Shown: one piece after another, positions 7,191 through 14,411 of the stretch
Position numbering within the stretch: the stretch's first letter is position 1
Layout of the letters: each line of letters starts with the position of its first letter
NCBI GenBank assembly: GCA_003516705.1
Contig: DPCJ01000189.1
Coordinates: forward strand, 1-14,411
Direction of reading: 5' to 3'
Source: Prolixibacteraceae bacterium
GTDB taxonomy: Bacteria; Bacteroidota; Bacteroidia; Bacteroidales; Prolixibacteraceae
DNA length: 14,411 bases
Notes under the pieces: generated by a model
Databases searched by the model: none
Told to the model about the DNA's origin: nothing
What the model saw: only the letters and a program-made list of their open reading frames with translations
Made by a program: the position numbers and the translations under genes

Positions 7191-8454
7191 AGTTTTGCTT
7201 TTCGAGGCAATACAACCTTCCATTTGTACTGGTAAATAAGATGCATTTCCCATGAATCACAGGTGTAGTAAAAATACCGCCCAGTTCGCATTCCACTTCC
7301 AGAAACTGTTCGTTCGATTTGATAATCGAGTAAATATCATCGCGGTAGGTTCCATCGGGTTTGAAATATTTAAGCCGGTTTTGTAAGTAAGTTTCAGTCT
7401 CAAAACTCCAGATGTATTTACCGGTAAGTTTACTGAAAGCCTGGAGTTTACCGTTGGTTGTCCCCACATACAGCAATGTTTTACTGTATGTATTATTTCC
7501 AAAAACCAGGAATTCCATATTTGTTTTCCAGAATTCGGCACCGGTTTCGGGATCTGCGCCAATTAAAACACGCTCATCTGCCGAACCAATGTATAATACC
7601 GAATCGCTGATACTGCTGTTCAGCGCCCAGCCACGAAAAAAAGCTTTGTTCCAGTGGCAAAAACCTTTTTCCTGGTCGAGAGCATAAAAGTTGTAATCGC
7701 GTGCCCCGATAAAAACCTTGTTTTTAAAAACTGTTGGCGAACCATTTACATCGCCCGTTGGGAAATATTTGTGCCCGACAGTTTTAAACTTCCAAACCAG
7801 TTTTCCTTTTTGCAAATCGAGCGCGTAAACAAAGCCATCGAAAGAGCCAAAAAATACTTTGCCGTTTGCAATTGCAGGTGTTGTATGCACGGCATTTCCG
7901 GTTTTGAATTTCCAGATTTCCTTTCCCTTTTTTGCATCAACTGCATAAAAATACCCGTCGCCCGAACCAAAGAAAAGCATATCGTTCAGCAAGACAGGAG
8001 TTGACTGAAAATAATCGGCAAAATCAACCTTCTTTTCTCCTTTTGTTTCGAAATCCCAAACAACTTTTCCTGATTGTTTTTCGAGCTTGTAAATCGTTCC
8101 GTCGCCTCCGTTCAGATAAATGAAATCCTCATCGATACAAACATTCGACCTGATTTCGCCGTTTGTGCGAAACCTCCATTTTTCTTTCCCCGATTCAAAA
8201 TCGATTGCATACAAAACACTGTCGGTGCCGCCAAGATAAACTGTGTTTTCGCTGATTACAGGTGATGAGAATATTGGTTTTGATGTTTTTAATTTCCACT
8301 TGATTTTAGGAAGTTCGTCAAAATCAGTATTTACTGAAGATTTGTTATCTGACGAATTTTGCCCTGTGGAGATTTGGAAAATCAGGAAAAACAAAAAACA
8401 GGAAAATGTCCGGTGAAAATAGTGAGTTGGATAATATATAGATTTAGTCTTCAT
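7189..8454 (-). CDS. Secreted PQQ-type (BamB-like) beta-propeller protein
   Basis: A 421-residue exported protein with an N-terminal hydrophobic signal (about residues 16-31, cleavage near STGQ). It is preceded by an unusually long polar stretch rich in Tyr and His, so a start further in is possible, although no later ATG keeps the signal. The rest is made of about eight beta-propeller repeats of the form (S/T)(S/T)P-V, hydrophobic strand, G-G/S-x-D-G, (F/V)YA(L/V)D, KGK, (I/V)W-(K/R)F-T, spanning about residues 50-420. This is the PQQ_2/PQQ_3 repeat seen in BamB and in quinoprotein dehydrogenases. The calcium/PQQ ligands and disulfide of true dehydrogenases are not evident, so an enzymatic role is unlikely and a binding or scaffold role is more probable. 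It stands alone: it converges on the XRE regulator and diverges from the GH15 gene. The specific function is unknown. Confidence 0.9.
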   Translation of the reverse strand: MKTKSIYYPTHYFHRTFSCFLFFLIFQISTGQNSSDNKSSVNTDFDELPKIKWKLKTSKPIFSSPVISENTVYLGGTDSVLYAIDFESGKEKWRFRTNGEIRSNVCIDEDFIYLNGGDGTIYKLEKQSGKVVWDFETKGEKKVDFADYFQSTPVLLNDMLFFGSGDGYFYAVDAKKGKEIWKFKTGNAVHTTPAIANGKVFFGSFDGFVYALDLQKGKLVWKFKTVGHKYFPTGDVNGSPTVFKNKVFIGARDYNFYALDQEKGFCHWNKAFFRGWALNSSISDSVLYIGSADERVLIGADPETGAEFWKTNMEFLVFGNNTYSKTLLYVGTTNGKLQAFSKLTGKYIWSFETETYLQNRLKYFKPDGTYRDDIYSIIKSNEQFLEVECELGGIFTTPVIHGKCILFTSTNGRLYCLEKQN

Positions 8455-8471
8455 AAAATCAGAAGTTATTC

Positions 8472-8502
8472 ATACCGAATTTGTTTACAAATAGATACCG
8501 AA
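8472..8502. promoter_or_regulatory. Possible operator: direct repeats around a palindrome
   Basis: In the 226-base gap between the divergent propeller and GH15 genes, ATACCGAA occurs twice in the same orientation (8472-8479 and 8495-8502). Between the copies sits the hyphenated palindrome ATTTGT-TT-ACAAAT (8479-8492). It lies 18-48 bases upstream of the propeller ATG, overlapping where its promoter should be. I found no exact TAnnTTTG box for either gene. The rest of the gap is AT-rich with nothing else recognisable. Confidence 0.3.
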
Positions 8503-8680
8503 ATTACAAACAAAAAACAGGTTAGATTTTTTCTATACTAAAATTGAATAAAAATCAGGTTTATTTGTTATTAGATAGAAACAGGTTCAAAGCTGAGGTT
8601 TTTGCGGGAAGATTTAATTTTCCACTTTAAATCAGTATATTTTGCCTGATTTAAAATAATTCATTATTAAACAATGTGTT

Positions 8681-10474
8681 ATGCAAAATTTGAATTACGG
8701 GGTGGTGGGAAATTGCAGGAGCGCTGCGTTGATCTCTGAAAAGGGAAGTATTGATTGGTTTTGCTTTCCTGATTTTGATTCGCCTTCTATCTTTTCCAAA
8801 ATATTGGATGTTGAAAAAGGAGGCGAGTTTAGTTTTGAGGTTTCAGATAAATATTCAATCACTCAAAAATATATTGAGAATACCAACATTCTTTGCACCT
8901 TGTTTACATCCGACGAAGGAAGTTTTGAAGTATTTGATTTTATGCCCCGGTATAAACTTAATGATACCGATTATTACCTGCCGCCTGAAATATATCGTTA
9001 TATCAGGTTATTATCAGGGACTCCCCGTTTCAGGGTAAATTATAACCCGAAAATGAAATACGCCGAAAAGGAAGTCGTTCATGTCGTTAAAAAACGGTTT
9101 GTTAAATCCCACTCAGTCGATGACCGGTTGGATTGCATTTATCTCTATTCAAGCATTTCATCTGCTTTTATACTTGGCAAAAAGGAAATTTTGCTCGAAA
9201 ATGACCAGTTTATTCTATTGTCGAATAACCAAAAGTTAATCAATATTGATATTAATCGTGTGAGTCTTGAATACAACCGCACAAAAATATATTGGCTGAA
9301 CTGGGTAAACCGGTCTAAAAAATTTACATTACATAACGCGATTATCACCCGCAGCATGTTGGTTTTAAAACTGATGTCGTTTCACCCAACAGGAGCTGTA
9401 CTGGCGGCTTTAACAACCAGTATTCCTGAAACCATTGGAGAAGTAAGGAACTGGGATTATCGTTTCTGCTGGCTTCGCGATGCTTCAATGTCGATTGAAA
9501 CACTGATGGACATGGGGCACTATGGGGCAGCGCGCCGGTTTATGATATTTATAAAAGGTATCCTGAAATCGAAACAGGATAAATTTCAGATCATGTACGG
9601 TATCAGGGGTGAACGCATTCTGCATGAAGAAGAACTGTCGCATTTGGCCGGATACGAAAATTCGAAACCGGTGAGGATTGGCAACGCGGCCTATTTCCAG
9701 AAACAAAACGATGTGTATGGATACCTGATGAATGTAATTTACCAGTATTACAAATATTTCCCCGGAACGCTTGATGAAATTGAAGATATTTGGGAAGTGG
9801 TTAAAAATATCGTCAGGGCAGTGATGGCCGACTGGAGAAATCCGGATAACGGGATATGGGAAATCCGCAATTCCGACAAACATTTCGTGTTTTCGAAAAT
9901 AATGTGCTGGGTAACACTCGACCGCGGAAGAAAGATTGCCCAATTGCTGAACATGAAAGAACATACAAAAAGATGGAAAACTGAGGCCGACCTTATAAAG
10001 ACTGATATTCTGAAAAACGGATGGAACGAACAATTGCAAAGTTTTACCCAAACTTACCATGAAACAGATTTGGATGCCTCGCTTTTGCTGATGGAGGAAT
10101 ATGGATTTATTTCAGGTACTGATGAGCGTTATATAAAAACAGTTCAGGCCATAAAAAAAGGACTTTTTTATAAAGGATTAATGTTTCGTTACATCAATGC
10201 CGATGATTTTGGGCGATTGTCTTCGTCGTTCACCATTTGCACCTTCTGGCTCATACGTGCACTTTATGTTACAGGCGAAACCGAAGAAGCAAAAGATATT
10301 TTTGACAAAATTGTTGGCTACTCAAATCACGTGGGATTGTTCAGTGAGGATCTGGACTTTGAAACCAAAAGACAACTGGGGAATTTTCCGCAGGCATACT
10401 CGCATCTGGCCCTGATAAATACGGCCACTCTGTTTTCAGAAGAAAGTCCTGTTTCACGATTTATTCGGCCTTGA
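8681..10474 (+). CDS. GH15 family glucoamylase/trehalase-like enzyme
   Basis: A 597-residue cytoplasmic enzyme with no signal peptide. It has an N-terminal beta-sandwich domain of the trehalase-like type (YGVVGNCRSAALISEKGSIDW at the start, to about residue 230) and an (alpha/alpha)6 barrel of family GH15 (from about 250, with the RNWDYRFCWLRDAS motif). PDNGIWEIR carries the probable general acid E394, and GLFSEDLD carries the probable general base E556. KIMCWVTLDRG and the terminal LGNFPQAYSHLALI are further family marks. Members hydrolyse alpha-glucosidic bonds: some are glucoamylases acting on maltooligosaccharides, others trehalases, and sequence alone does not decide. The gene converges, with a 31-base gap, on a bifunctional trehalose-phosphate synthase/phosphatase, which favours trehalose or a related alpha-glucoside as substrate. 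A weak stem, ATTCGG / CCGAAT (10463-10480), spans the stop codon. Confidence 0.93.
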   Translation: MQNLNYGVVGNCRSAALISEKGSIDWFCFPDFDSPSIFSKILDVEKGGEFSFEVSDKYSITQKYIENTNILCTLFTSDEGSFEVFDFMPRYKLNDTDYYLPPEIYRYIRLLSGTPRFRVNYNPKMKYAEKEVVHVVKKRFVKSHSVDDRLDCIYLYSSISSAFILGKKEILLENDQFILLSNNQKLINIDINRVSLEYNRTKIYWLNWVNRSKKFTLHNAIITRSMLVLKLMSFHPTGAVLAALTTSIPETIGEVRNWDYRFCWLRDASMSIETLMDMGHYGAARRFMIFIKGILKSKQDKFQIMYGIRGERILHEEELSHLAGYENSKPVRIGNAAYFQKQNDVYGYLMNVIYQYYKYFPGTLDEIEDIWEVVKNIVRAVMADWRNPDNGIWEIRNSDKHFVFSKIMCWVTLDRGRKIAQLLNMKEHTKRWKTEADLIKTDILKNGWNEQLQSFTQTYHETDLDASLLLMEEYGFISGTDERYIKTVQAIKKGLFYKGLMFRYINADDFGRLSSSFTICTFWLIRALYVTGETEEAKDIFDKIVGYSNHVGLFSEDLDFETKRQLGNFPQAYSHLALINTATLFSEESPVSRFIRP

Positions 10475-10505
10475 CCGAATTCAAATATTTGATAATCTAC
10501 CGGTT

Positions 10506-12668
10506 CTACATTAAGCTATTCAGAAAATTAATGGTATCATGTTGCGGCATACTAAACCTCGCGTAGTCAGAAATTGAACCAACCTTAATGGTTACTGCTT
10601 CGGCAGGGAGTACATGAAACATATCTTCATCAGTAATATCGTCGCCCATAGCCATTACGAAATCATAATCATCCGTTTCCATAAGGCGGACAGCCTCGGT
10701 CCCCTTATTAAATCCAACGGTTTTCACTTCAATCACTTTTGTCCCCCGCATAATCTGAAGATTGAGCCGGGCACAGGGCATCATCAATGCATGGATAAGT
10801 TGTTTTTCCCGAAGATCGGCCAGCCATTTATCGCAATTACGGTAATGCCACACCATCGATGTTTTCTTTATCTCCAACCTTGAACCAGGTGTTTTGTCAA
10901 CAATCTGCTGCATAATATTTGATAATTCGTCATCTTCGGGGAATGTAGTCGCAGAATTCTCTATCCATTTACCGTGCGCTTTATAAAATGCCCCATGTTC
11001 CGCCGCCAGATTCAGTCCGAGTTCTCCAAACCATTTGTCTAAAAAATCAGCATCTCTGCCACTGCTGATTACAACGGAATTTCTTTTATCGGCGGCCAAA
11101 GCTTTCAAGGTCTGCATCAATTGATCTTCAGGAATAGCCAATTCGGGTAACTTCATAATCGGAACAAGGGTTCCATCGTAATCAAGAATCAGTAACCTCT
11201 TTTTTGCTCTTTTGTATTGCTCAATAATTTGTTTTAGCGACTTTATGTCGATTTTTTTATTCTGAAGTAAGAAATTCTTCATCTTTATTTCGTTCAGCTC
11301 AGTCACAAAATCACTTGCCCATTTGTTGACCGACTGTTTAGAAACTGTTTTTTGCATTTTTAACATGCGTTTTTTTTGTTCCGGTTCTGGCATTAACATA
11401 GCCTCCAGCAAAGCTGCCTCAATTTCTTCAACGTCGTTTGGGTTAATAATGAGCGCTTCTTTTAATTCTGCCGCAACTCCGGCCATTTCGCTCAGTATCA
11501 ATACTCCCGGGTTGTCGCGCTTCACTGCCACATATTCTTTGGCTACAAGGTTCATTCCGTCGCGCAAAGGTGTTACCAATGCAAAATTAGCAATATGATA
11601 CAACGCCATTAATTCTTCGAAAGGAAATCCATGATAGAAATAATAAATGGGTCGCCAGTCAAGCGACGAATATGTACCGTTTACGGCGCCGATCATCTCA
11701 TCAATTTTCGTCTTCAAATCGGCATAACGGTCAACCTTATCCCTCGACGGAACAACCACCATCACAAGTGATACCTTTCCCCTGTATTCAGGATGGCGCT
11801 CAAGAAAGAGTGAAAAGCCTTTCAACCTGTGCAGGATGCCCTTGCTGTAATCGAGCCTGTCAACCGAGAGTGCTAATTTGTGGTTGCCAAAGTTTTGCCT
11901 GAATTGATTGGCCATTTTCTGCACCGTTTTATCCAGAATTGCATCGTGGTGTAAGTCGTAATTAATTCCCATTGGGAATGCATCAACGTGTATAACCCTG
12001 TCATTATAATGAATCTCGTCCAAATCGCTGTCGAGGCCAAGAACACGATAGGCTGCACTGATAAAATGACGCATATAATCGTGGGTATGAAAGCCAATCA
12101 GATCAGCACCCAGCAGGCCTTTTAATATTTCAGCACGCTCGGGCAAAACGCGAAACAGTTCGTACGAAGGAAACGGGATGTGGTGAAAATACCCGATACT
12201 GATTCCTTCAATTCTTTCCCTGAGCAACGCCGGCAAAAGCATCAACTGGTAATCCTGAATCCAGACCATGTCTCCGGGTTTGAGAATTTTAACAGCTTCA
12301 TCACAAAAAAGTTGGTTCACATACTGGTACGATTTCCAGAATTTTGTTTCGTATTGAATATAAGTATAGAAATAATGGCAAAGTGGCCAGATCATACTAT
12401 TGCTGTAGCCCTCATAATAATCACGTATCTGATCTTCAGAAAGAAAAACAGGATGAAAATTTTCAGATAACAAACCTGCCCGAATTTCTTCCTTTTCCTC
12501 CTCGTTATCCGAAAAAATTCCAGGCCAGCCAATCCATTTCTTTTCTGCAAAGTTCTGTATCGAACTCAGTCCGGTGGCAAGCCCGCCTTCACTGCGTTCA
12601 TATACATATTCATTGTCGGTTTTGCTAACTTTTAGCGGTAACCGATTCGAAATAATATATAGTGCCAT
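10506..12668 (-). CDS. Bifunctional trehalose-6-phosphate synthase/phosphatase (OtsA-OtsB fusion)
   Basis: A 720-residue fusion that would make trehalose in the cytoplasm: UDP-glucose plus glucose 6-phosphate gives trehalose 6-phosphate, which is then dephosphorylated. Residues 1 to about 465 are a GT20 domain: NRLPL with R9, the GG loop at 28-29, WIGWPG (45-50), GFHTHDYMRHF (192-202), DRLDYSKG (270-277, with R271 and K276 in the places of E. coli OtsA R262 and K267), and LRDGMNLVAKEYV (368-380). After a linker, residues 488-720 form a HAD phosphatase: DYDGT with nucleophile D496 and D498, SGRDADF (536-542), a lysine near 655, and GDDITDED (675-682). Both halves look active. The fusion is common in Bacteroidota, as in yeast TPS/TPP-type proteins. 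It converges on the GH15 gene. The start ATG is at 12668-12666, and no convincing promoter box was found. Confidence 0.95.
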   Translation of the reverse strand: MALYIISNRLPLKVSKTDNEYVYERSEGGLATGLSSIQNFAEKKWIGWPGIFSDNEEEKEEIRAGLLSENFHPVFLSEDQIRDYYEGYSNSMIWPLCHYFYTYIQYETKFWKSYQYVNQLFCDEAVKILKPGDMVWIQDYQLMLLPALLRERIEGISIGYFHHIPFPSYELFRVLPERAEILKGLLGADLIGFHTHDYMRHFISAAYRVLGLDSDLDEIHYNDRVIHVDAFPMGINYDLHHDAILDKTVQKMANQFRQNFGNHKLALSVDRLDYSKGILHRLKGFSLFLERHPEYRGKVSLVMVVVPSRDKVDRYADLKTKIDEMIGAVNGTYSSLDWRPIYYFYHGFPFEELMALYHIANFALVTPLRDGMNLVAKEYVAVKRDNPGVLILSEMAGVAAELKEALIINPNDVEEIEAALLEAMLMPEPEQKKRMLKMQKTVSKQSVNKWASDFVTELNEIKMKNFLLQNKKIDIKSLKQIIEQYKRAKKRLLILDYDGTLVPIMKLPELAIPEDQLMQTLKALAADKRNSVVISSGRDADFLDKWFGELGLNLAAEHGAFYKAHGKWIENSATTFPEDDELSNIMQQIVDKTPGSRLEIKKTSMVWHYRNCDKWLADLREKQLIHALMMPCARLNLQIMRGTKVIEVKTVGFNKGTEAVRLMETDDYDFVMAMGDDITDEDMFHVLPAEAVTIKVGSISDYARFSMPQHDTINFLNSLM

Positions 12669-12762
12669 TTTTAAGCTATTTTAAACGACAGGAAATAAAA
12701 ATTTTATCAATTGTAAAAACATTTGTTTCTGTTCGTTTTTTATGAAATACCGTGAATTTAGT

Positions 12763-12787
12763 AAAAAAAAAACAGCTTTCCTGTTTT
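12763..12787 (-). terminator. Possible - strand intrinsic terminator
   Basis: On the - strand, AAAACAG, loop GAAAG, CTGTTTT is followed directly by a run of T that matches A12763-12772 on the + strand. The stem has only two G-C pairs, so termination would be weak. It could only serve a transcript starting to its right on the - strand, and no convincing gene is there. Confidence 0.35.
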
Positions 12788-12948
12788 GATGAGCTACTAA
12801 AACAACAGCAGAGGAGTATAAATAACCTTATTTTATTTTGGCAAAATTTTCAAAATCAGGATATTTAATTAATTGAGTTTATCAACTCAATTTCCCCTTC
12901 TTCAAATCGAAACAGAGAAATGTTTCCTTTTTTCCCGACATAAAAAGT

Positions 12949-13073
12949 ATGGATTTTAAGCGCTTGTTGAAGTGGAGCGCTGTTTTAGCCAGCGCAATTA
13001 TTTTCAATGTAAAATCGGGATGAATATCCCGTTGGGGACAATCACATTGCAATTCAGCCCGAAATTTTTTTTT
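12949..13073 (+). ncRNA. Candidate structured RNA or leader with alternative stems and T9 tail
   Basis: The + strand here can form the hairpin GCGCTG / CAGCGC (12977-12982 with 12990-12995) and then CGGGAT / ATCCCG (13016-13021 with 13026-13031). The second is enclosed by the outer stem CAATGT / ACATTG (13005-13010 with 13044-13049). Alternatively CGGGATGAAT (13016-13025) can pair nine of ten bases with ATTCAGCCCG (13052-13061), which is followed by AAA and nine T, a terminator-like end. The two pairings exclude each other. A 24-codon reading frame (12949-13023; MDFKRLLKWSAVLASAIIFN and so on) has a charged N-terminus and a hydrophobic core and ends inside the shared arm. It could be a small RNA, an attenuator-like leader or a dispersed repeat. 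No homology is known to me. Confidence 0.3.
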
Positions 13074-13214
13074 CAATTACAACGAATGAAGACAATTTGA
13101 ATTTGTGGCTGATGCACATTAAGTTGCAAATTATGGCAGTATTTCTGACTTCCTTTGTGCTACTTAGTTAAACAGGGGGTTTTGCATGTTACTTTTTTAT
13201 TGAACTTTAAAATT

Positions 13215-13222
13215 TATCTTTG
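13215..13222 (+). promoter_or_regulatory. -7 promoter box of the last gene
   Basis: TATCTTTG is a perfect TAnnTTTG box ending 26 bases before the ATG at 13249, nearly the same distance as at the GH105 and DUF2975 genes. A -33 TTG at the normal distance is missing (the nearest TTG, 13200-13202, leaves only 12 bases), so the promoter may be weak or activator-dependent. Confidence 0.45.
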
Positions 13223-13248
13223 GCAGCTTTAAATCTGAATATTTATAA

Positions 13249-14411
13249 ATGAAATTATTTAAAAATCACACTTTTCATATACCCGTGCTGGGCGTTGGCT
13301 ACTCTGTGGATACGCCCATTAAGGTTGCCCCGCTTGGTATTTCTTCTGTAATTTCGCTGGTTGACGACTCTACTATCGAAAGAATGCGAGAGTTTTACAG
13401 TCAGAAATTCGACATCCCTTTTAAAAAAATTACGCGTGATGTGGAAGATTTCAGGGCCAAACGAATTACATCGTACCTGAATGTTGTTGATGAAATAGTA
13501 CAACGAAAAGTGGGTGAACTGAAAAATAGTGTTTCGGAGGCGGGTGGTGAGTTTGAAAAATATCTTCAGCTTTTGCCCGATGCCACAGAAATAAGGAAGA
13601 AATTAAACCTGGCTCAAAAAAGCCGCGAAGCTGCCGATGAACTCAGAAAATGGGTCGATTCAAAATTGCATGTGGGCTCGATTGATGTAAACATCATGAC
13701 CAAACTCGACAAAACCAATTACAAGGATGGTGTTGAATTGCCAGCCGAACACAACGATGCACATGCTGCATTGCGTGGATTTGCCAACAGCAAACTCAAA
13801 TCGTCGCTTGTACTTTCAGCCGGAATGAGTCCGCGGTTGTACAGTTACATCGAAAATTTCAAAGATTTTTTTCCCGATGAAAACGGGATAATACAAAAGA
13901 AAATCATTCTGAAAGTGAGCGATTTCCGTTCGGCATTTGTACAGGGGAAGATTTTTGCAGGCAAAGGGTTGTGGGTCTCGGAATACAGGATTGAGTCGGG
14001 TGTAAACTGTGGCGGACACGCTTTTCCGACCAACGGCATTTTATTTGGTCCGATTCTCGAAGAGTTTAAAAAGAATCGCGACCAATTGTACGAAACGTGC
14101 ATCGGGTTGTACAAATCGGCATTACAAAAAAAGGAAATGCCTCAACCAGCCGAAGCTCCCGAAATTAAAGTTACTGCACAAGGCGGTGTTGGCACCGCCG
14201 AAGAACATACGTTTTTAATTGAAAATTACGGAATGGACAGCGTGGGCTGGGCCACGCCGTTTATGCTTGTTCCCGAGGTTATAAGTATTGATGATGAAAC
14301 ACTGAACCTGCTGGCCAATGCCAAGGAAGACGATTTGTATTACAGTGGTTTATCTCCGCTTGGCGTTCCTTTTAATACAGTAAAAGGAGTTTCGATGAGT
14401 TTACGCAAAGC
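13249..14411 (+). CDS. Large cytoplasmic protein of unrecognised family, 3'-truncated
   Basis: An open frame starts at ATG 13249 (MKLFKNHTFHIPVLGVGYSV) and runs without a stop to the right edge, giving 387 complete codons; the gene continues outside. There is no signal peptide or membrane helix. Striking segments are TPIKVAPLGISSVISLVDD (residues 22-40), VNCGGHAFPTNGILFGPILE with the only notable Cys-Gly-Gly-His cluster, and GMDSVGWATPFMLVPEV followed by SPLGVPFN. The regular alternation of hydrophobic strands and helices, with glycine-rich turns, would suit a (beta/alpha) barrel of the nitronate monooxygenase or glutamate-synthase type binding FMN, but this is only an impression and I assign no function. 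Codon use and composition match the other core-like genes. It is the first gene to the right of the hairpin-rich intergenic region and has its own probable promoter. Confidence 0.85.
   Translation, partial: MKLFKNHTFHIPVLGVGYSVDTPIKVAPLGISSVISLVDDSTIERMREFYSQKFDIPFKKITRDVEDFRAKRITSYLNVVDEIVQRKVGELKNSVSEAGGEFEKYLQLLPDATEIRKKLNLAQKSREAADELRKWVDSKLHVGSIDVNIMTKLDKTNYKDGVELPAEHNDAHAALRGFANSKLKSSLVLSAGMSPRLYSYIENFKDFFPDENGIIQKKIILKVSDFRSAFVQGKIFAGKGLWVSEYRIESGVNCGGHAFPTNGILFGPILEEFKKNRDQLYETCIGLYKSALQKKEMPQPAEAPEIKVTAQGGVGTAEEHTFLIENYGMDSVGWATPFMLVPEVISIDDETLNLLANAKEDDLYYSGLSPLGVPFNTVKGVSMSLRK

Larger units (their letters stand above)
12669..13248. other. 580-base intergenic region with clustered hairpins
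   Basis: No convincing gene of normal size lies between the divergent OtsA-OtsB gene and the gene at 13249. The left 200 bases are AT-rich. A perfect 9-bp stem AATTGAGTT / AACTCAATT with loop TATC lies at 12871-12892. From 12958 to 13073 there is a dense series of inverted repeats, described separately. The stretch 13074-13200 shows nothing recognisable. Confidence 0.6.

Noticed and set aside
8636..8644. TATATTTTG as a -7 box for the GH15 gene
   Set aside because: The spacing inside the box is one base too long, it lies 36 bases from the ATG, and no -33 TTG is at the right distance.
9485..10060. A 191-codon - strand frame inside the GH15 gene
   Set aside because: It is antisense to the conserved catalytic barrel and has no recognisable domain.
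10482..10491. Perfect 10-bp palindrome CAAATATTTG between the convergent GH15 and OtsA-OtsB genes
   Set aside because: AT-rich and short, with no G-C clamp or T-tract; expected by chance often enough, and not a credible terminator.
12882..13076. A 64-codon - strand frame between OtsA-OtsB and the last gene, with a weak - strand terminator further on
   Set aside because: It needs a TTG start, begins with an A-run encoded lysine stretch, and lies across the hairpin cluster. The protein looks random and resembles no domain. Homology to a small protein in relatives would reverse this.

Overview
The window looks like a chromosomal segment of a member of the Bacteroidota, probably class Bacteroidia and perhaps the Marinilabiliales/Prolixibacteraceae; the exact group is inference. 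Three things point there: promoter sequences of the Bacteroidota type (TAnnTTTG at -7), start codons without Shine-Dalgarno sequences, and gene families typical of the phylum (secreted GH105 and GH36 glycosidases, a fused trehalose-phosphate synthase/phosphatase next to a GH15 enzyme).

Left part (1-5305, + strand): the 3' portion of an ABC exporter half-transporter (1-1625), then two exported glycosidases, a GH105 unsaturated glycuronyl hydrolase (1789-2910) and a GH36 alpha-galactosidase (3140-5305). Together these could trim pectin- or arabinogalactan-type oligosaccharides in the periplasm. The gaps after the exporter and after the GH105 gene hold repeat-rich sequence built from CTCTGYG and CTTTGCG/CGCAAAG units.

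Middle part (5306-7190): a block bounded by two exact mirror-image copies of a 30-bp hairpin (5316-5345 and 7155-7184). Inside are an AT-rich gene for an unknown lipoprotein (5407-6207), a strong terminator, a promoter, and a two-gene operon of a DUF2975 membrane protein (6384-6932) and a YozG-like XRE regulator (6936-7142). The right-hand hairpin also serves as a terminator facing the convergent gene.

Right part: a secreted eight-repeat PQQ-type beta-propeller (7189-8454, -). Divergent from it is a GH15 glucoamylase/trehalase-like enzyme (8681-10474, +), which converges on a bifunctional OtsA-OtsB protein (10506-12668, -). The last pair suggests a trehalose or alpha-glucan module. A 580-base intergenic stretch (12669-13248) holds several hairpins, including two mutually exclusive stems followed by a T9 tract. 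Last comes the 5' end of a large cytoplasmic protein of unrecognised family (13249 onward, +), which runs off the right edge.

Three genes (1789, 6384, 13249) have a TAnnTTTG-like box ending 26-27 bases before the ATG, which supports both the promoters and the chosen starts. Nothing in the window is clearly a phage, transposase, CRISPR array, tRNA or rRNA.
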